DNA from: an uncultured Anaerococcus sp.
GTDB lineage: Bacteria; Bacillota; Clostridia; Tissierellales; Peptoniphilaceae
NCBI RefSeq assembly: GCF_947253225.1
Contig: NZ_CAMXYR010000072.1
Span: forward strand, 1 to 6,337
Length of the DNA stretch: 6,337 nt
Direction of reading: 5' to 3'
The notes beneath the pieces were generated by a model. It was given only the letters and a program-made list of their open reading frames with translations. It was not told the DNA's origin and searched no databases. Positions 1 through 6,261 of the stretch are shown here, piece by piece. The position numbers were made by a program, and so were the translations under genes. Position 1 is the first letter of the stretch; each line of letters starts with the position of its first letter.

Positions 1-2353
1 CAGTTGTTCTTGGCATTCTCTTTACACCAGACTTTGTAAATGACCAACATACAAAACCTGAACAGTCAAAGTTAGATGGTCCACTTGCTCCAAACACATA
101 TCTTTTGCCTATATGTTTTTCTGCTTCATTAAATAAGGCTTTGGCAGTTTCAGAATCAAAAGCAAGACCAGGATTTCCAAAGTTTGGATTATCTACTATT
201 TCTCCTAAGTCACCATTACCTGATCCAAAAACATCACCCATATTCCCCTTAGCTTCAAGAAGAGCTTCATAATGAACTACATTGTCTGGATAATCTTTAA
301 ATATTTCCCTAACAACTTCATCCATTTCTTTTTTCTTTAAAGTTACAATTAACTTTTTATACTCGTACTCTTCTTTTTCATAGCTAGTATAAGGATTGCC
401 ACGACTATCATATCTAGTTCTTGCTATTGTTCTTGTTCTAATTTCAATTTCTTCCTTAAAGTCAAGTTTATACATCTTGTCGAAAAGTTCTTTTGAAATT
501 CCTTTTGCTTCAGATGCTGATTTTACTTCTCCACATCTTGAAGTTATATAGGATAAAAGTTCATGGGTATTATGACCAATTTCTCCTTCTTTGTTTATGA
601 TATATTCGTCATATCCAGGATGACTTGTTTTTACACTTTCTATTTGTGATTGTAGGTCATACTCCATTGATGAAAATTCTTGATTAACTTCACTTAGAAC
701 TGTATCTTGTGATAGGTATGTTGTTGTCATTACTGAGTTTACAGAGTTACTTAAACCACTCATACCAACACTTCCACCACCAATCATGATTGAGATCATA
801 AGACCTAGTCCTATTACTAGAAATAGAACCATCTTGCTTTTTCTTACTATTAGCTCTTTAGAAGCCTTACCTAAACTTAAAATAGCTTTTTTAACTCTAT
901 CTACCAGTCTTGTTTCGTGCTTTTTAGCTATCATGCTTTTCATTTGTTTTCTTTGGTAAAACTTCTTAAATCTATTTTTCTTTATATAGGCATCTGACTT
1001 TTTTAAATCTTCCAAGCCGCTTTTAAACTCCAACTTGCTTTTTCTCTTTCTTATTTTCTTATCAAGTTTAGATAGCTTTTTTAAGGACTTTTTCTTTTTG
1101 TCTATCTTATACTTCCTTATTCCATGCTGGAGTTTAGAGCTTACATTAGCGACCTTTTCTCCAGATTCTACACCGGTATTGTCAGATCCTGAACTTAAAT
1201 AATCTCTCACTAACTCTGAAGACTTAGCTCCAGATAATAAAACCCCAGAAGATAGGCTTCCTTTAGTTTTATTCTTTAAGATATTATCCTTTAGCTTACT
1301 TTTAGACTTTTCAAGCTCTCCAATCTTTTTATCTGAGATAAAGTCTTTAACATCTTGTGCCTTCTTAGAATCTTTCGTTTTAACTTTCTTAGATTCATTT
1401 TTTAAGTCATCGATTTTCTTTCGAGTGAATTTATCACTTTCATAATTTTTTCTCTTATAGTAAGTCTTCTTTTTATTAACTTTCTTTTGTTCTGAAGGTT
1501 TAAGGCTTGTTTCCTTTTCATCTTTTATAAATTCTTGATTATTATCTTTAAGCTCAGAATTATCAAAAGTCTTATCTGTATCAACTTCGCTTAGCTTATT
1601 TTCTTTATCTATTTCATTAGAAATTTTTTCCTTATCTCTAAACTTCTTTTCTTGATAAAGCTTCTGTTTTTGCTTTTTATCGATATTAGCATTACTGTCG
1701 TTCTTGCTTACTTCATCTTTAACAAGCTTATCTTTTCTATATATTCTTTTACTTTTCTTTGCTTCGATAGGTTTATCTTCACTTGTCTGGATTCGCTTAG
1801 ACTCTTTCTCGTTGATTTTGTCTTGGAATTTATCTTTACTATGGATAAGTTTATCCTCATAATTTTTAAGAACTTGTCTTTTACTTAATGGCTTCTTATT
1901 GCTTATTACTTCAGAGTTAGCTGGAATATCATCTGTTGTTAATTTATTAGAATTAATATTTCTACTGTTTTCACTACCAAAATTCACCTTTTTGAAGTCT
2001 ACATCTAACTCTTCATCAAGTTTAAAGCTTTCATCTGTCCTTATTTCAAGATTAGTTTGTTTTGTTTTTTCAGCCTTATTCTTATTATTTAAAACTTCTT
2101 TTCTGATTCTTTCCTTGTTTTTAGCCTTCTGAAAATCTTTTAGTTTATCTTGTTTTTGATCTTTAGCTAATATATTCTCATGGATAAGTTTAGATTCTTT
2201 TTCTGAAATTTTATCTCCGAACCTATCCTTAGTCTTAATAATCTTATTAGTATAATCATCTGAATGAACAAGTTTACTATCTATATTCTTTTCAGGAGCG
2301 TCCCTATTTCGGATAATTTTCTTTTGAAAATCTTTTTTTAGTTTTTTATCCAT
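1..2353 (-). CDS. NlpC/P60 (C40) cell-wall hydrolase of conjugative element, CD1108-type, 3' end cut off
   Basis: The frame starts at ATG 2353-2351 and stays open for 784 codons to the window edge, so the C-terminus is missing. Residues 1 to about 507 are very Lys/Asp/Glu-rich and presumably cytoplasmic. One membrane helix follows at about 508-527, starting MVLFLVIGLGL, and then an external part. From about residue 740 an NlpC/P60 domain begins: YVFGASG at 752-758, then FDCSGFV with the predicted catalytic Cys at 764. The catalytic His lies beyond the edge. In this family the protein cleaves peptidoglycan peptides so that the mating channel can cross the wall. Its place directly after VirB4, with a 7-base gap, is the usual one in Tn1549/CTn-type elements. 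Residues about 345-507 resemble the usual pre-membrane part of the family (NTGVESGEK at 392-400). The Lys-rich arm before that is longer than I expect and contains degenerate repeats. The assignment is firm; the exact substrate is inferred. Confidence 0.94.
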   Translation of the reverse strand, partial: MDKKLKKDFQKKIIRNRDAPEKNIDSKLVHSDDYTNKIIKTKDRFGDKISEKESKLIHENILAKDQKQDKLKDFQKAKNKERIRKEVLNNKNKAEKTKQTNLEIRTDESFKLDEELDVDFKKVNFGSENSRNINSNKLTTDDIPANSEVISNKKPLSKRQVLKNYEDKLIHSKDKFQDKINEKESKRIQTSEDKPIEAKKSKRIYRKDKLVKDEVSKNDSNANIDKKQKQKLYQEKKFRDKEKISNEIDKENKLSEVDTDKTFDNSELKDNNQEFIKDEKETSLKPSEQKKVNKKKTYYKRKNYESDKFTRKKIDDLKNESKKVKTKDSKKAQDVKDFISDKKIGELEKSKSKLKDNILKNKTKGSLSSGVLLSGAKSSELVRDYLSSGSDNTGVESGEKVANVSSKLQHGIRKYKIDKKKKSLKKLSKLDKKIRKRKSKLEFKSGLEDLKKSDAYIKKNRFKKFYQRKQMKSMIAKKHETRLVDRVKKAILSLGKASKELIVRKSKMVLFLVIGLGLMISIMIGGGSVGMSGLSNSVNSVMTTTYLSQDTVLSEVNQEFSSMEYDLQSQIESVKTSHPGYDEYIINKEGEIGHNTHELLSYITSRCGEVKSASEAKGISKELFDKMYKLDFKEEIEIRTRTIARTRYDSRGNPYTSYEKEEYEYKKLIVTLKKKEMDEVVREIFKDYPDNVVHYEALLEAKGNMGDVFGSGNGDLGEIVDNPNFGNPGLAFDSETAKALFNEAEKHIGKRYVFGASGPSNFDCSGFVCWSFTKSGVKRMPRTT
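1787..2227 (-). repeat. Degenerate repeat in the Lys-rich arm of the NlpC/P60 protein
   Basis: Two 16-codon units lie at 2180-2227 (residues 43-58) and 1787-1834 (residues 174-189). Their peptides, DRFGDKISEKESKLIH and DKFQDKINEKESKRIQ, agree at 11 of 16 positions. A KL(V/I)H motif also recurs at residues 27-30, 55-58 and 168-171. The units are diverged at the DNA level and read in the gene's own frame, so this looks like ancient internal duplication in a coiled, charged linker. It does not look like a mobile or regulatory repeat. Confidence 0.6.
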
Positions 2354-2357
2354 ATCA

Positions 2358-2362
2358 CACCT
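2358..2362 (-). promoter_or_regulatory. Ribosome binding site of the NlpC/P60 gene
   Basis: AGGTG lies four bases before ATG 2353 and overlaps the TAG stop of VirB4 (2363-2361). The site is weaker and closer to the start than its neighbours. This suggests that the hydrolase is translated mainly by ribosomes finishing VirB4. Confidence 0.55.
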
Positions 2363-4784
2363 ACTTAGCTTCTTCTGGTTTTGTTGTCATCAGCTTATAT
2401 AGCATGGTGTCTTTAGGGAATTTATCTATAAAGGGAACAATGGTATTTCCAAAGAATAATAGTCCCTCACCTGCGTTTGAATTAGTAATATAGTTTAACT
2501 GATAAGGCGATATTTTTAATTTCTTAGCAAGAATATCCCTATCTCCAGATGCTTGATTTAACATTAGAACAAAGTCTGTATTATCAAAGATATTTTCAAT
2601 TTCCTGACTTGTTAAAAGGTCTTTTACGTTTTGAGTTATACCTGTTGGAATACCGCCCCATTTTCTAAATCTTTTCCAGATTTCTACTGAATATGAAGCA
2701 GTTTGTGGGTCTTTTAATAAAAGATGGAACTCATCTATATAGTATCTAGTAGACTTGCTTCCTCTGTTTAGGGAAACCTTGTTCCAAACTTGGTCTTGAA
2801 TTACAAGCATACCTATTTTTTTAAGTTGTGTTCCTAGCTCTTTTATATCAAAGCAAAGCAGTTGCCTATTTAGGTCAACATTTGACCTATTATTAAAGAC
2901 ATTAAGACTTCCCTTAACATAAATTTCCATTTCTGTTGCGAGCTTCCTACCAACTCCCTCTTCTTGGGATAGGAGCATATCGTATAAATCTCCTAATATA
3001 GGCATATTTTCTGGTTTGGGGTCTTCAAAATACTTTTGATATATCTTTGGTAAGCACCTATCTATAACAGATTTTTCTGCAGCAGTAAGACCAGATCCTC
3101 CTACTACAAGTTCAAGCATAGACATTATGAAGTTTGCCTTATCCTTTAAAGGTGCGTCCCCATCTCCATAGCTCATATTAATATCTAGTGGATTTAGGTA
3201 GTCCTTTGACTTTGCTGATACTTTAATAACTTCTCCATTAAATTGTTTTACAAGGTTTGAATACTCGCCCTCAGGATCACAAATAATTACATCATCGTCT
3301 GTTACAAGAATTGCATTTGCCATCTCTCTCTTTGCTGAGAAAGATTTACCAGAACCTGGTGTGCCTAATATTAATCCGTTAGGGTTCTTTAGTTTCTTCC
3401 TATCTGCCATTATCAAGTTTTGACTAAGGGCATTTAAGCCATAGTACAAAGAATTTGCCGAATCAATAAATAGCTCTTCTGTTGTAAAAGGCATAAATAC
3501 TGCCGTTGATGATGAAGTTAAAAATCTTTTTATTTCGACTTGGTTAACTCCTAGAGGTAAGACAGAAACAAGTCCTTGTTCTTGTTGATGAGATAATCTT
3601 TTTACCTGACAATTATGTCTGTTTGCAATTGATGATATTTGAGCAATTGTATTTTCTAATTTTTGATTAGTCCTAGCAAAATTCATCATTACTATAGTAA
3701 CTACAAAGAGCCTTTCATCTCTATTTTGTAAGTCAGATAACATGGACTTAACATCAGCCCCAAAAGTATTTATATCTGAAGGAATAATATCCATATCATA
3801 TCCAGCACGAACTGCTTTCTTTTGTTCTTCAATTTTCATTCTGTCCAGGTCTGTGTTTTTTCTCTTAATGAGTTTAATAGCTTCTGCTTGTTCAACTACA
3901 TCTATATGAAAAGCTACATAAATATTGTCATCAATATCTAAAAACTCAGATAACATTCTGTCTGATAACTCACTTGCAAGTATTTGAAAATGGCTTACTG
4001 CTCCAATGAATTTCCCAAATTTAAAATTATTTGCTGGTGCAAAATTAAAGATATCGGGAGTTATATGTGACTTTGTAGACTCTTTCTTCTTCAAATCTTT
4101 ATATGAAAAATCAAAGTTTTTGTCTGGATTTAACATATCGTGAACAAGTCTTAACCTTTCTTCGCCATCAAGACTTTCTGCTCTAACTCCCATAGATTTA
4201 AAGTTGGATAAAATATCTACTTCAAGTCTATTTAACTTTGCTCTTGCTTGCTCTAGGTTATCGGCTTCTGTTGTAAAGGTTATATACTTCATCTTTTTAA
4301 GTCCGTTATTGCCCTTTGCAAGTTGAAGCTTTAACATCTCCCTAAACTCTTTTCTTACATCGTCATAGAAATCTCCCTTATCAGCAATTTTAATTGCATC
4401 TTGTAGGTCTTTATTTCTTCCTAATTGATTTACATATGAAAGTTCAATGTGGACACTTGGATCAAAAGAATTTAAAAAGTTGGCAAATTGGTTAAAGATT
4501 AAATCTCTGTCTTCTTCCAATGCCAACTGGTAATTTATATCTTGAAATGAAATTGTCTTTGAATAGTTTTTTTCATCTAACTGGCAAATGCCCTCTGGTA
4601 ACATTCTTATATATGGAATAGTGTCCTCAACAGTAAATCTCTTTTTCTCTTTCTTTAAAATTACACTTAGAAGACTATTTGTTGGATCTTTCTTTGTTTT
4701 TAGCCTTCTTACTTCCTTTAGGTCTTTTTTTAATTGTTTTTCCCTTAGATTTAAGTCGCTGATTTGCTTTTTTCTTTGCTTCAA
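2361..4784 (-). CDS. virB4: VirB4-type conjugation ATPase (TrsE/TraE-like)
   Basis: This 807-residue protein is the ATPase that powers assembly of the type IV secretion channel and transfer of DNA. It acts at the cytoplasmic face of the membrane. Visible motifs are Walker A GTPGSGKS at 474-481, the VirB4/TraG-type DPEGEY at 503-508, Walker B YYIDE at 681-685, and the GITQN motif at 715-719. Residues 1 to about 440 form the VirB4 N-terminal domain, which begins with a charged coil. The length is normal for the family and no disruption is seen. The start is TTG 4784-4782, chosen because a perfect AGGAGG sits six bases upstream; the next Met is residue 61, inside conserved sequence. The start lies inside the PrgI gene, giving a 110-base overlap in another frame. 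The C-terminus ends just before the NlpC/P60 gene. The assignment is very secure. Confidence 0.97.
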   Translation of the reverse strand: MKQRKKQISDLNLREKQLKKDLKEVRRLKTKKDPTNSLLSVILKKEKKRFTVEDTIPYIRMLPEGICQLDEKNYSKTISFQDINYQLALEEDRDLIFNQFANFLNSFDPSVHIELSYVNQLGRNKDLQDAIKIADKGDFYDDVRKEFREMLKLQLAKGNNGLKKMKYITFTTEADNLEQARAKLNRLEVDILSNFKSMGVRAESLDGEERLRLVHDMLNPDKNFDFSYKDLKKKESTKSHITPDIFNFAPANNFKFGKFIGAVSHFQILASELSDRMLSEFLDIDDNIYVAFHIDVVEQAEAIKLIKRKNTDLDRMKIEEQKKAVRAGYDMDIIPSDINTFGADVKSMLSDLQNRDERLFVVTIVMMNFARTNQKLENTIAQISSIANRHNCQVKRLSHQQEQGLVSVLPLGVNQVEIKRFLTSSSTAVFMPFTTEELFIDSANSLYYGLNALSQNLIMADRKKLKNPNGLILGTPGSGKSFSAKREMANAILVTDDDVIICDPEGEYSNLVKQFNGEVIKVSAKSKDYLNPLDINMSYGDGDAPLKDKANFIMSMLELVVGGSGLTAAEKSVIDRCLPKIYQKYFEDPKPENMPILGDLYDMLLSQEEGVGRKLATEMEIYVKGSLNVFNNRSNVDLNRQLLCFDIKELGTQLKKIGMLVIQDQVWNKVSLNRGSKSTRYYIDEFHLLLKDPQTASYSVEIWKRFRKWGGIPTGITQNVKDLLTSQEIENIFDNTDFVLMLNQASGDRDILAKKLKISPYQLNYITNSNAGEGLLFFGNTIVPFIDKFPKDTMLYKLMTTKPEEAK

Positions 4785-5085
4785 GGTATGCCTCCTTTCT
4801 TATTCTCTTAGTTGGTTGATAAAACTTATGAAGATAGAAAAATTTAAAATACTTTTCAAAAGTTAAGGTGTCTTTTTCATATAAGGTTATAAAAAAGATT
4901 GGCAGGGTTACTATTAGCATTACAATGATAGAAACATCATTAGGTAGATATTTCTTCATAAATAAATAGGTTGGTATTCCAATTAGTCCTGCCACAGAAA
5001 AACCTATAAGTTGTCTTTTAGTTAAGTTAAAGGCAACCTTTGTTTTAATCTTGTCCAAATCTTTTGGTATTGGTACATATGCCAT
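4675..5085 (-). CDS. PrgI-family conjugation membrane protein
   Basis: The protein has 136 residues. It opens with the typical PrgI-family pattern, MAYVPIPKDLDKIKTKV, followed by FNLTKRQL. Two membrane helices follow at about 24-43 and 50-69, and then a cytoplasmic part containing FEKYFKFFYLHKFYQP. Proteins of this family are small inner-membrane parts of Gram-positive type IV secretion systems, are encoded just before VirB4, and are thought to link that ATPase to the membrane (VirB3-like role). The last 40 or so residues are almost all Lys, Arg, Gly and Ser. They are encoded by the stretch that also encodes the start of VirB4 in another frame. The ATG is supported by GAGGGAG six bases upstream. 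The family assignment is strong; the partner role is inferred from gene order. Confidence 0.93.
   Translation of the reverse strand: MAYVPIPKDLDKIKTKVAFNLTKRQLIGFSVAGLIGIPTYLFMKKYLPNDVSIIVMLIVTLPIFFITLYEKDTLTFEKYFKFFYLHKFYQPTKRIRKEAYLEAKKKANQRLKSKGKTIKKRPKGSKKAKNKERSNK
4791..4796 (-). promoter_or_regulatory. Ribosome binding site that fixes the TTG start of VirB4
   Basis: A full AGGAGG is followed by a six-base spacer and TTG 4784. It lies within the coding sequence of the upstream PrgI gene. Its strength and spacing are the main reason for choosing a TTG start that overlaps the previous gene by 110 bases. Confidence 0.8.
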
Positions 5086-5086
5086 T

Positions 5087-5208
5087 TTAATCTCCCTCTA
5101 CTTCTTCTTTGGAAAGTTCAAGTATATGGTCATAATTAGATGTTGTTTCTTCTTCTAGGTAGCTAATTCTTTCTTCTAATTCTTCTTGTTTTTCTTAATT
5201 TCTGTCAT
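5087..5208 (-). pseudogene. Small acidic coiled-coil gene, apparently broken by a one-base loss
   Basis: ATG 5208-5206 has a good AAGGAG six bases upstream, but its frame stops after only 10 codons (TAG 5178-5176). From base 5194 the frame one base back is open for 35 codons to TAA 5089-5087. It reads EKQEELEERISYLEEETTSN and ends SKEEVEGD, and contains no ATG, GTG or TTG start. Adding one A in the AA of ATTAAG (about 5195-5196) joins them into a 40-residue protein beginning MTEIKEKQEELEERI. The joined gene would be acidic and probably helical, would overlap the upstream 60-residue gene by 14 bases, and would end one base before the PrgI start. This is the packing seen elsewhere in the block. 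I do not recognise a family. Whether the break is real or a sequencing error cannot be told from the sequence. Confidence 0.6.
5092..5098 (-). promoter_or_regulatory. Ribosome binding site of the PrgI-family gene
   Basis: GAGGGAG stands six bases before ATG 5085. It coincides with the last codons (EGD) of the broken small frame, whose TAA stop (5089-5087) falls in the spacer. When that small gene was intact, the two would have been tightly coupled. Confidence 0.7.
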
Positions 5209-5377
5209 TGTATTCTCCTTGATACATAACAAATTCATTATGACATCTTCCGAGTCTATTTATTCTCCTCTTTAAATTTCTAATCTCTTCATTTCTTTTT
5301 TTCTCTTTTAAGATTTCATAAGTTCCTCCCAATAAAATTCCAAGTCCCAATAAAGCACAATTTTTCTTTTTTAACAT
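5195..5377 (-). CDS. Small one-helix membrane protein of unknown function (60 aa)
   Basis: I do not recognise this protein. It begins MLKKKNCALLGLGILLGGTY: a short positive N-terminus followed by a membrane helix at about residues 7-23. A strongly charged helical stretch (about 24-43, with EILKEKKRNEEIRNLKRRIN) and a short polar tail follow. It has one Cys near the start of the helix and another at position 45. There is no convincing lipobox, so it is probably a bitopic anchor and not a lipoprotein. Evidence that it is real: ATG 5377 has AGGAGG five bases upstream, overlapping the TAG stop of the VirB6-like gene, and the gene sits in a co-directional transfer operon. Its place between the VirB6-like and PrgI genes suggests a small accessory part of the channel, but that is inference from context only. 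Confidence 0.7.
   Translation of the reverse strand: MLKKKNCALLGLGILLGGTYEILKEKKRNEEIRNLKRRINRLGRCHNEFVMYQGEYNDRN
5215..5220 (-). promoter_or_regulatory. Ribosome binding site of the broken small gene
   Basis: AAGGAG lies six bases before ATG 5208, within the last codons of the 60-residue gene. A site this well placed argues that the ATG was the start of a real gene, although its frame now closes after 10 codons. Confidence 0.55.
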
Positions 5378-5382
5378 TTATT

Positions 5383-5388
5383 CCTCCT
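5383..5388 (-). promoter_or_regulatory. Ribosome binding site of the 60-residue gene
   Basis: AGGAGG lies five bases before ATG 5377 and shares bases with the TAG stop (5389-5387) of the VirB6-like gene. It is a strong site, and it supports this small gene being translated. Confidence 0.75.
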
Positions 5389-6112
5389 AGTGCGTATTCA
5401 TAATACTTTTTGCAACTGTTCCACTCTTAAACATCATAAGTCCAAGTAGTAGAGCATATCCTAATATACTAAACAAGCTTGCGTGAATATCTGTAACCTG
5501 TACCGTCCTTATTAAAACGGTGTAGATACCTAAACATACCATCAAAAACAAACCTTGTAGTCCCAAGGCAAAAAGTCCCTTGATATAATTTGTTCCAATC
5601 TGACCCCATTCTTTATTTCCCATAGTCGCAAATGGTATGGATGATACTGATGAGTAGACATATATTTCAAACATACGCCCATATACTATTAATGTTATAA
5701 CTAGCGATATTCCTTGAATTGCAATCCTCACAAGGCTTGTTTCAACTAGTATCATTAAAAGCTCACCTATTTCTTTTTCTTTTAATGCATCAACCATTGC
5801 AACTATCTGATCTCCTGAAACAGTGGCAGAAGTAGTGATTACCCCTGCCGCTTTGTTTACAAGATTTTGTGCCACATCAAAGACTGCCATTGAAAATTCA
5901 AAGGCATGGCTTGCAAGGTAGACTGCTATAAACATCTTTATAATGTATTTGAAAAACTCAAAAGTATCTGTATCATGCATATTATTCTTTTGCATAACCA
6001 TGTTTATGAGTTCAATACATAAAACTGCTGTTATGATAAGACCTGCTATTGGAACAATCACATTATCATTAATGTTTTTTATGAAGTTATATACTTCTCC
6101 ATTCCAACCCAT
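5387..6112 (-). CDS. VirB6/TrbL-like conjugation channel protein, frame lacking its N-terminus
   Basis: The intact frame encodes 241 residues of a very hydrophobic membrane protein. Helices are seen at about 17-39, 54-76, 118-145, 175-200 and 211-228. The start MGWNGEVYNF, then NNMHDTDTFEFFKYI (43-57) and VFDVAQNLVNKAAG (77-90), match the VirB6-like proteins of Tn1549/CTn-type elements. These form the inner-membrane part of the transfer channel. Family members usually have about 40-50 more residues in front of MGWNG. Here those residues are found in a different frame (6079-6249). The same frame extends upstream of this ATG as TDVGKTP, which is family-like, and then meets a stop. So ATG 6112 is probably an internal Met and not the native start; only a weak GGGA-type site precedes it. 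Restoring one T near 6136 gives a 287-residue protein. The family is secure, but the state of the gene is uncertain. Confidence 0.9.
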   Translation of the reverse strand: MGWNGEVYNFIKNINDNVIVPIAGLIITAVLCIELINMVMQKNNMHDTDTFEFFKYIIKMFIAVYLASHAFEFSMAVFDVAQNLVNKAAGVITTSATVSGDQIVAMVDALKEKEIGELLMILVETSLVRIAIQGISLVITLIVYGRMFEIYVYSSVSSIPFATMGNKEWGQIGTNYIKGLFALGLQGLFLMVCLGIYTVLIRTVQVTDIHASLFSILGYALLLGLMMFKSGTVAKSIMNTH

Positions 6113-6249
6113 TGGTGTCTTCCCAACATCAGTTGAATAACTCCTACCTTGTCATTTATATCTAAGAACATGGACTCAAGATTTGCTTTGATACCTCCGA
6201 GTAGCATATCCTTAAAAAATTCAGTTAGCTTGTCAAAGATACCAAACAT
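6079..6249 (-). pseudogene. N-terminal piece of the VirB6-like gene, separated by a frameshift
   Basis: ATG 6249-6247 has AGGAG seven bases upstream and opens a 56-codon frame ending at TAA 6081-6079. Its first 38 residues start MFGIFDKLTEFFKDMLLGGI and reach LDINDKVGVI. They look like the normal N-terminus of VirB6-like conjugation proteins: an amphipathic or hydrophobic start, then a linker. After GTT ATT (6141-6136) the frame turns to unrelated sequence (QLMLGRHQ). The expected continuation STDVGKTPMGWNG appears one base back. One missing T (ATTTCA to ATTCA at 6136-6137) explains this fully. It is either a real mutation or a base-calling error. The piece should be read as the start of the gene at 5387-6112 and not as an independent gene. 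Confidence 0.85.
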
Positions 6250-6256
6250 AGACTTT

Positions 6257-6261
6257 CTCCT
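6257..6261 (-). promoter_or_regulatory. Ribosome binding site at the native start of the VirB6-like gene
   Basis: AGGAG lies seven bases before ATG 6249 and overlaps the TAG stop (6262-6260) of the Maff2-type gene. It is much better than anything in front of ATG 6112. This is independent evidence that translation of the VirB6-like protein is meant to begin at 6249. Confidence 0.75.

Noticed and set aside
1652..2132. Two plus-strand open frames (1652-1888 and 1899-2132)
   Set aside because: They lie antisense to the Lys-rich arm of the NlpC/P60 gene. Antisense of Lys/Asp/Glu codons reads as Phe/Leu/Ile/Ser, which gives false hydrophobic proteins. Neither has a convincing ribosome binding site.
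1787..2227. CRISPR-like or mobile repeat
   Set aside because: There are only two or three diverged units, in frame inside a coding region, with irregular spacing and no identical repeats.
4588..4866. Plus-strand 92-codon open frame opposite the PrgI-VirB4 overlap
   Set aside because: It is the antisense shadow of two Lys-rich frames and has no support of its own.
5176..5208. Programmed -1 frameshifting at GAAAAAC in the small broken gene
   Set aside because: A -1 slip would join the frames, but the site is not a true X XXY YYZ heptamer: the first base is G, not A. I see no obvious stem-loop just downstream. A one-base loss is simpler.
5345..5377. Lipoprotein signal in the 60-residue protein (Cys at position 7)
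   Set aside because: The Cys comes before the hydrophobic stretch and not after it, and no lipobox precedes it.
5943..6140. Plus-strand 65-codon open frame opposite the VirB6-like gene
   Set aside because: It is an antisense shadow of a conserved membrane protein gene, with no ribosome binding site.
6130..6145. Programmed frameshifting in the VirB6-like gene
   Set aside because: The junction (GTT ATT CAA) has no slippery pattern, and relatives encode this region in one frame as far as I know.
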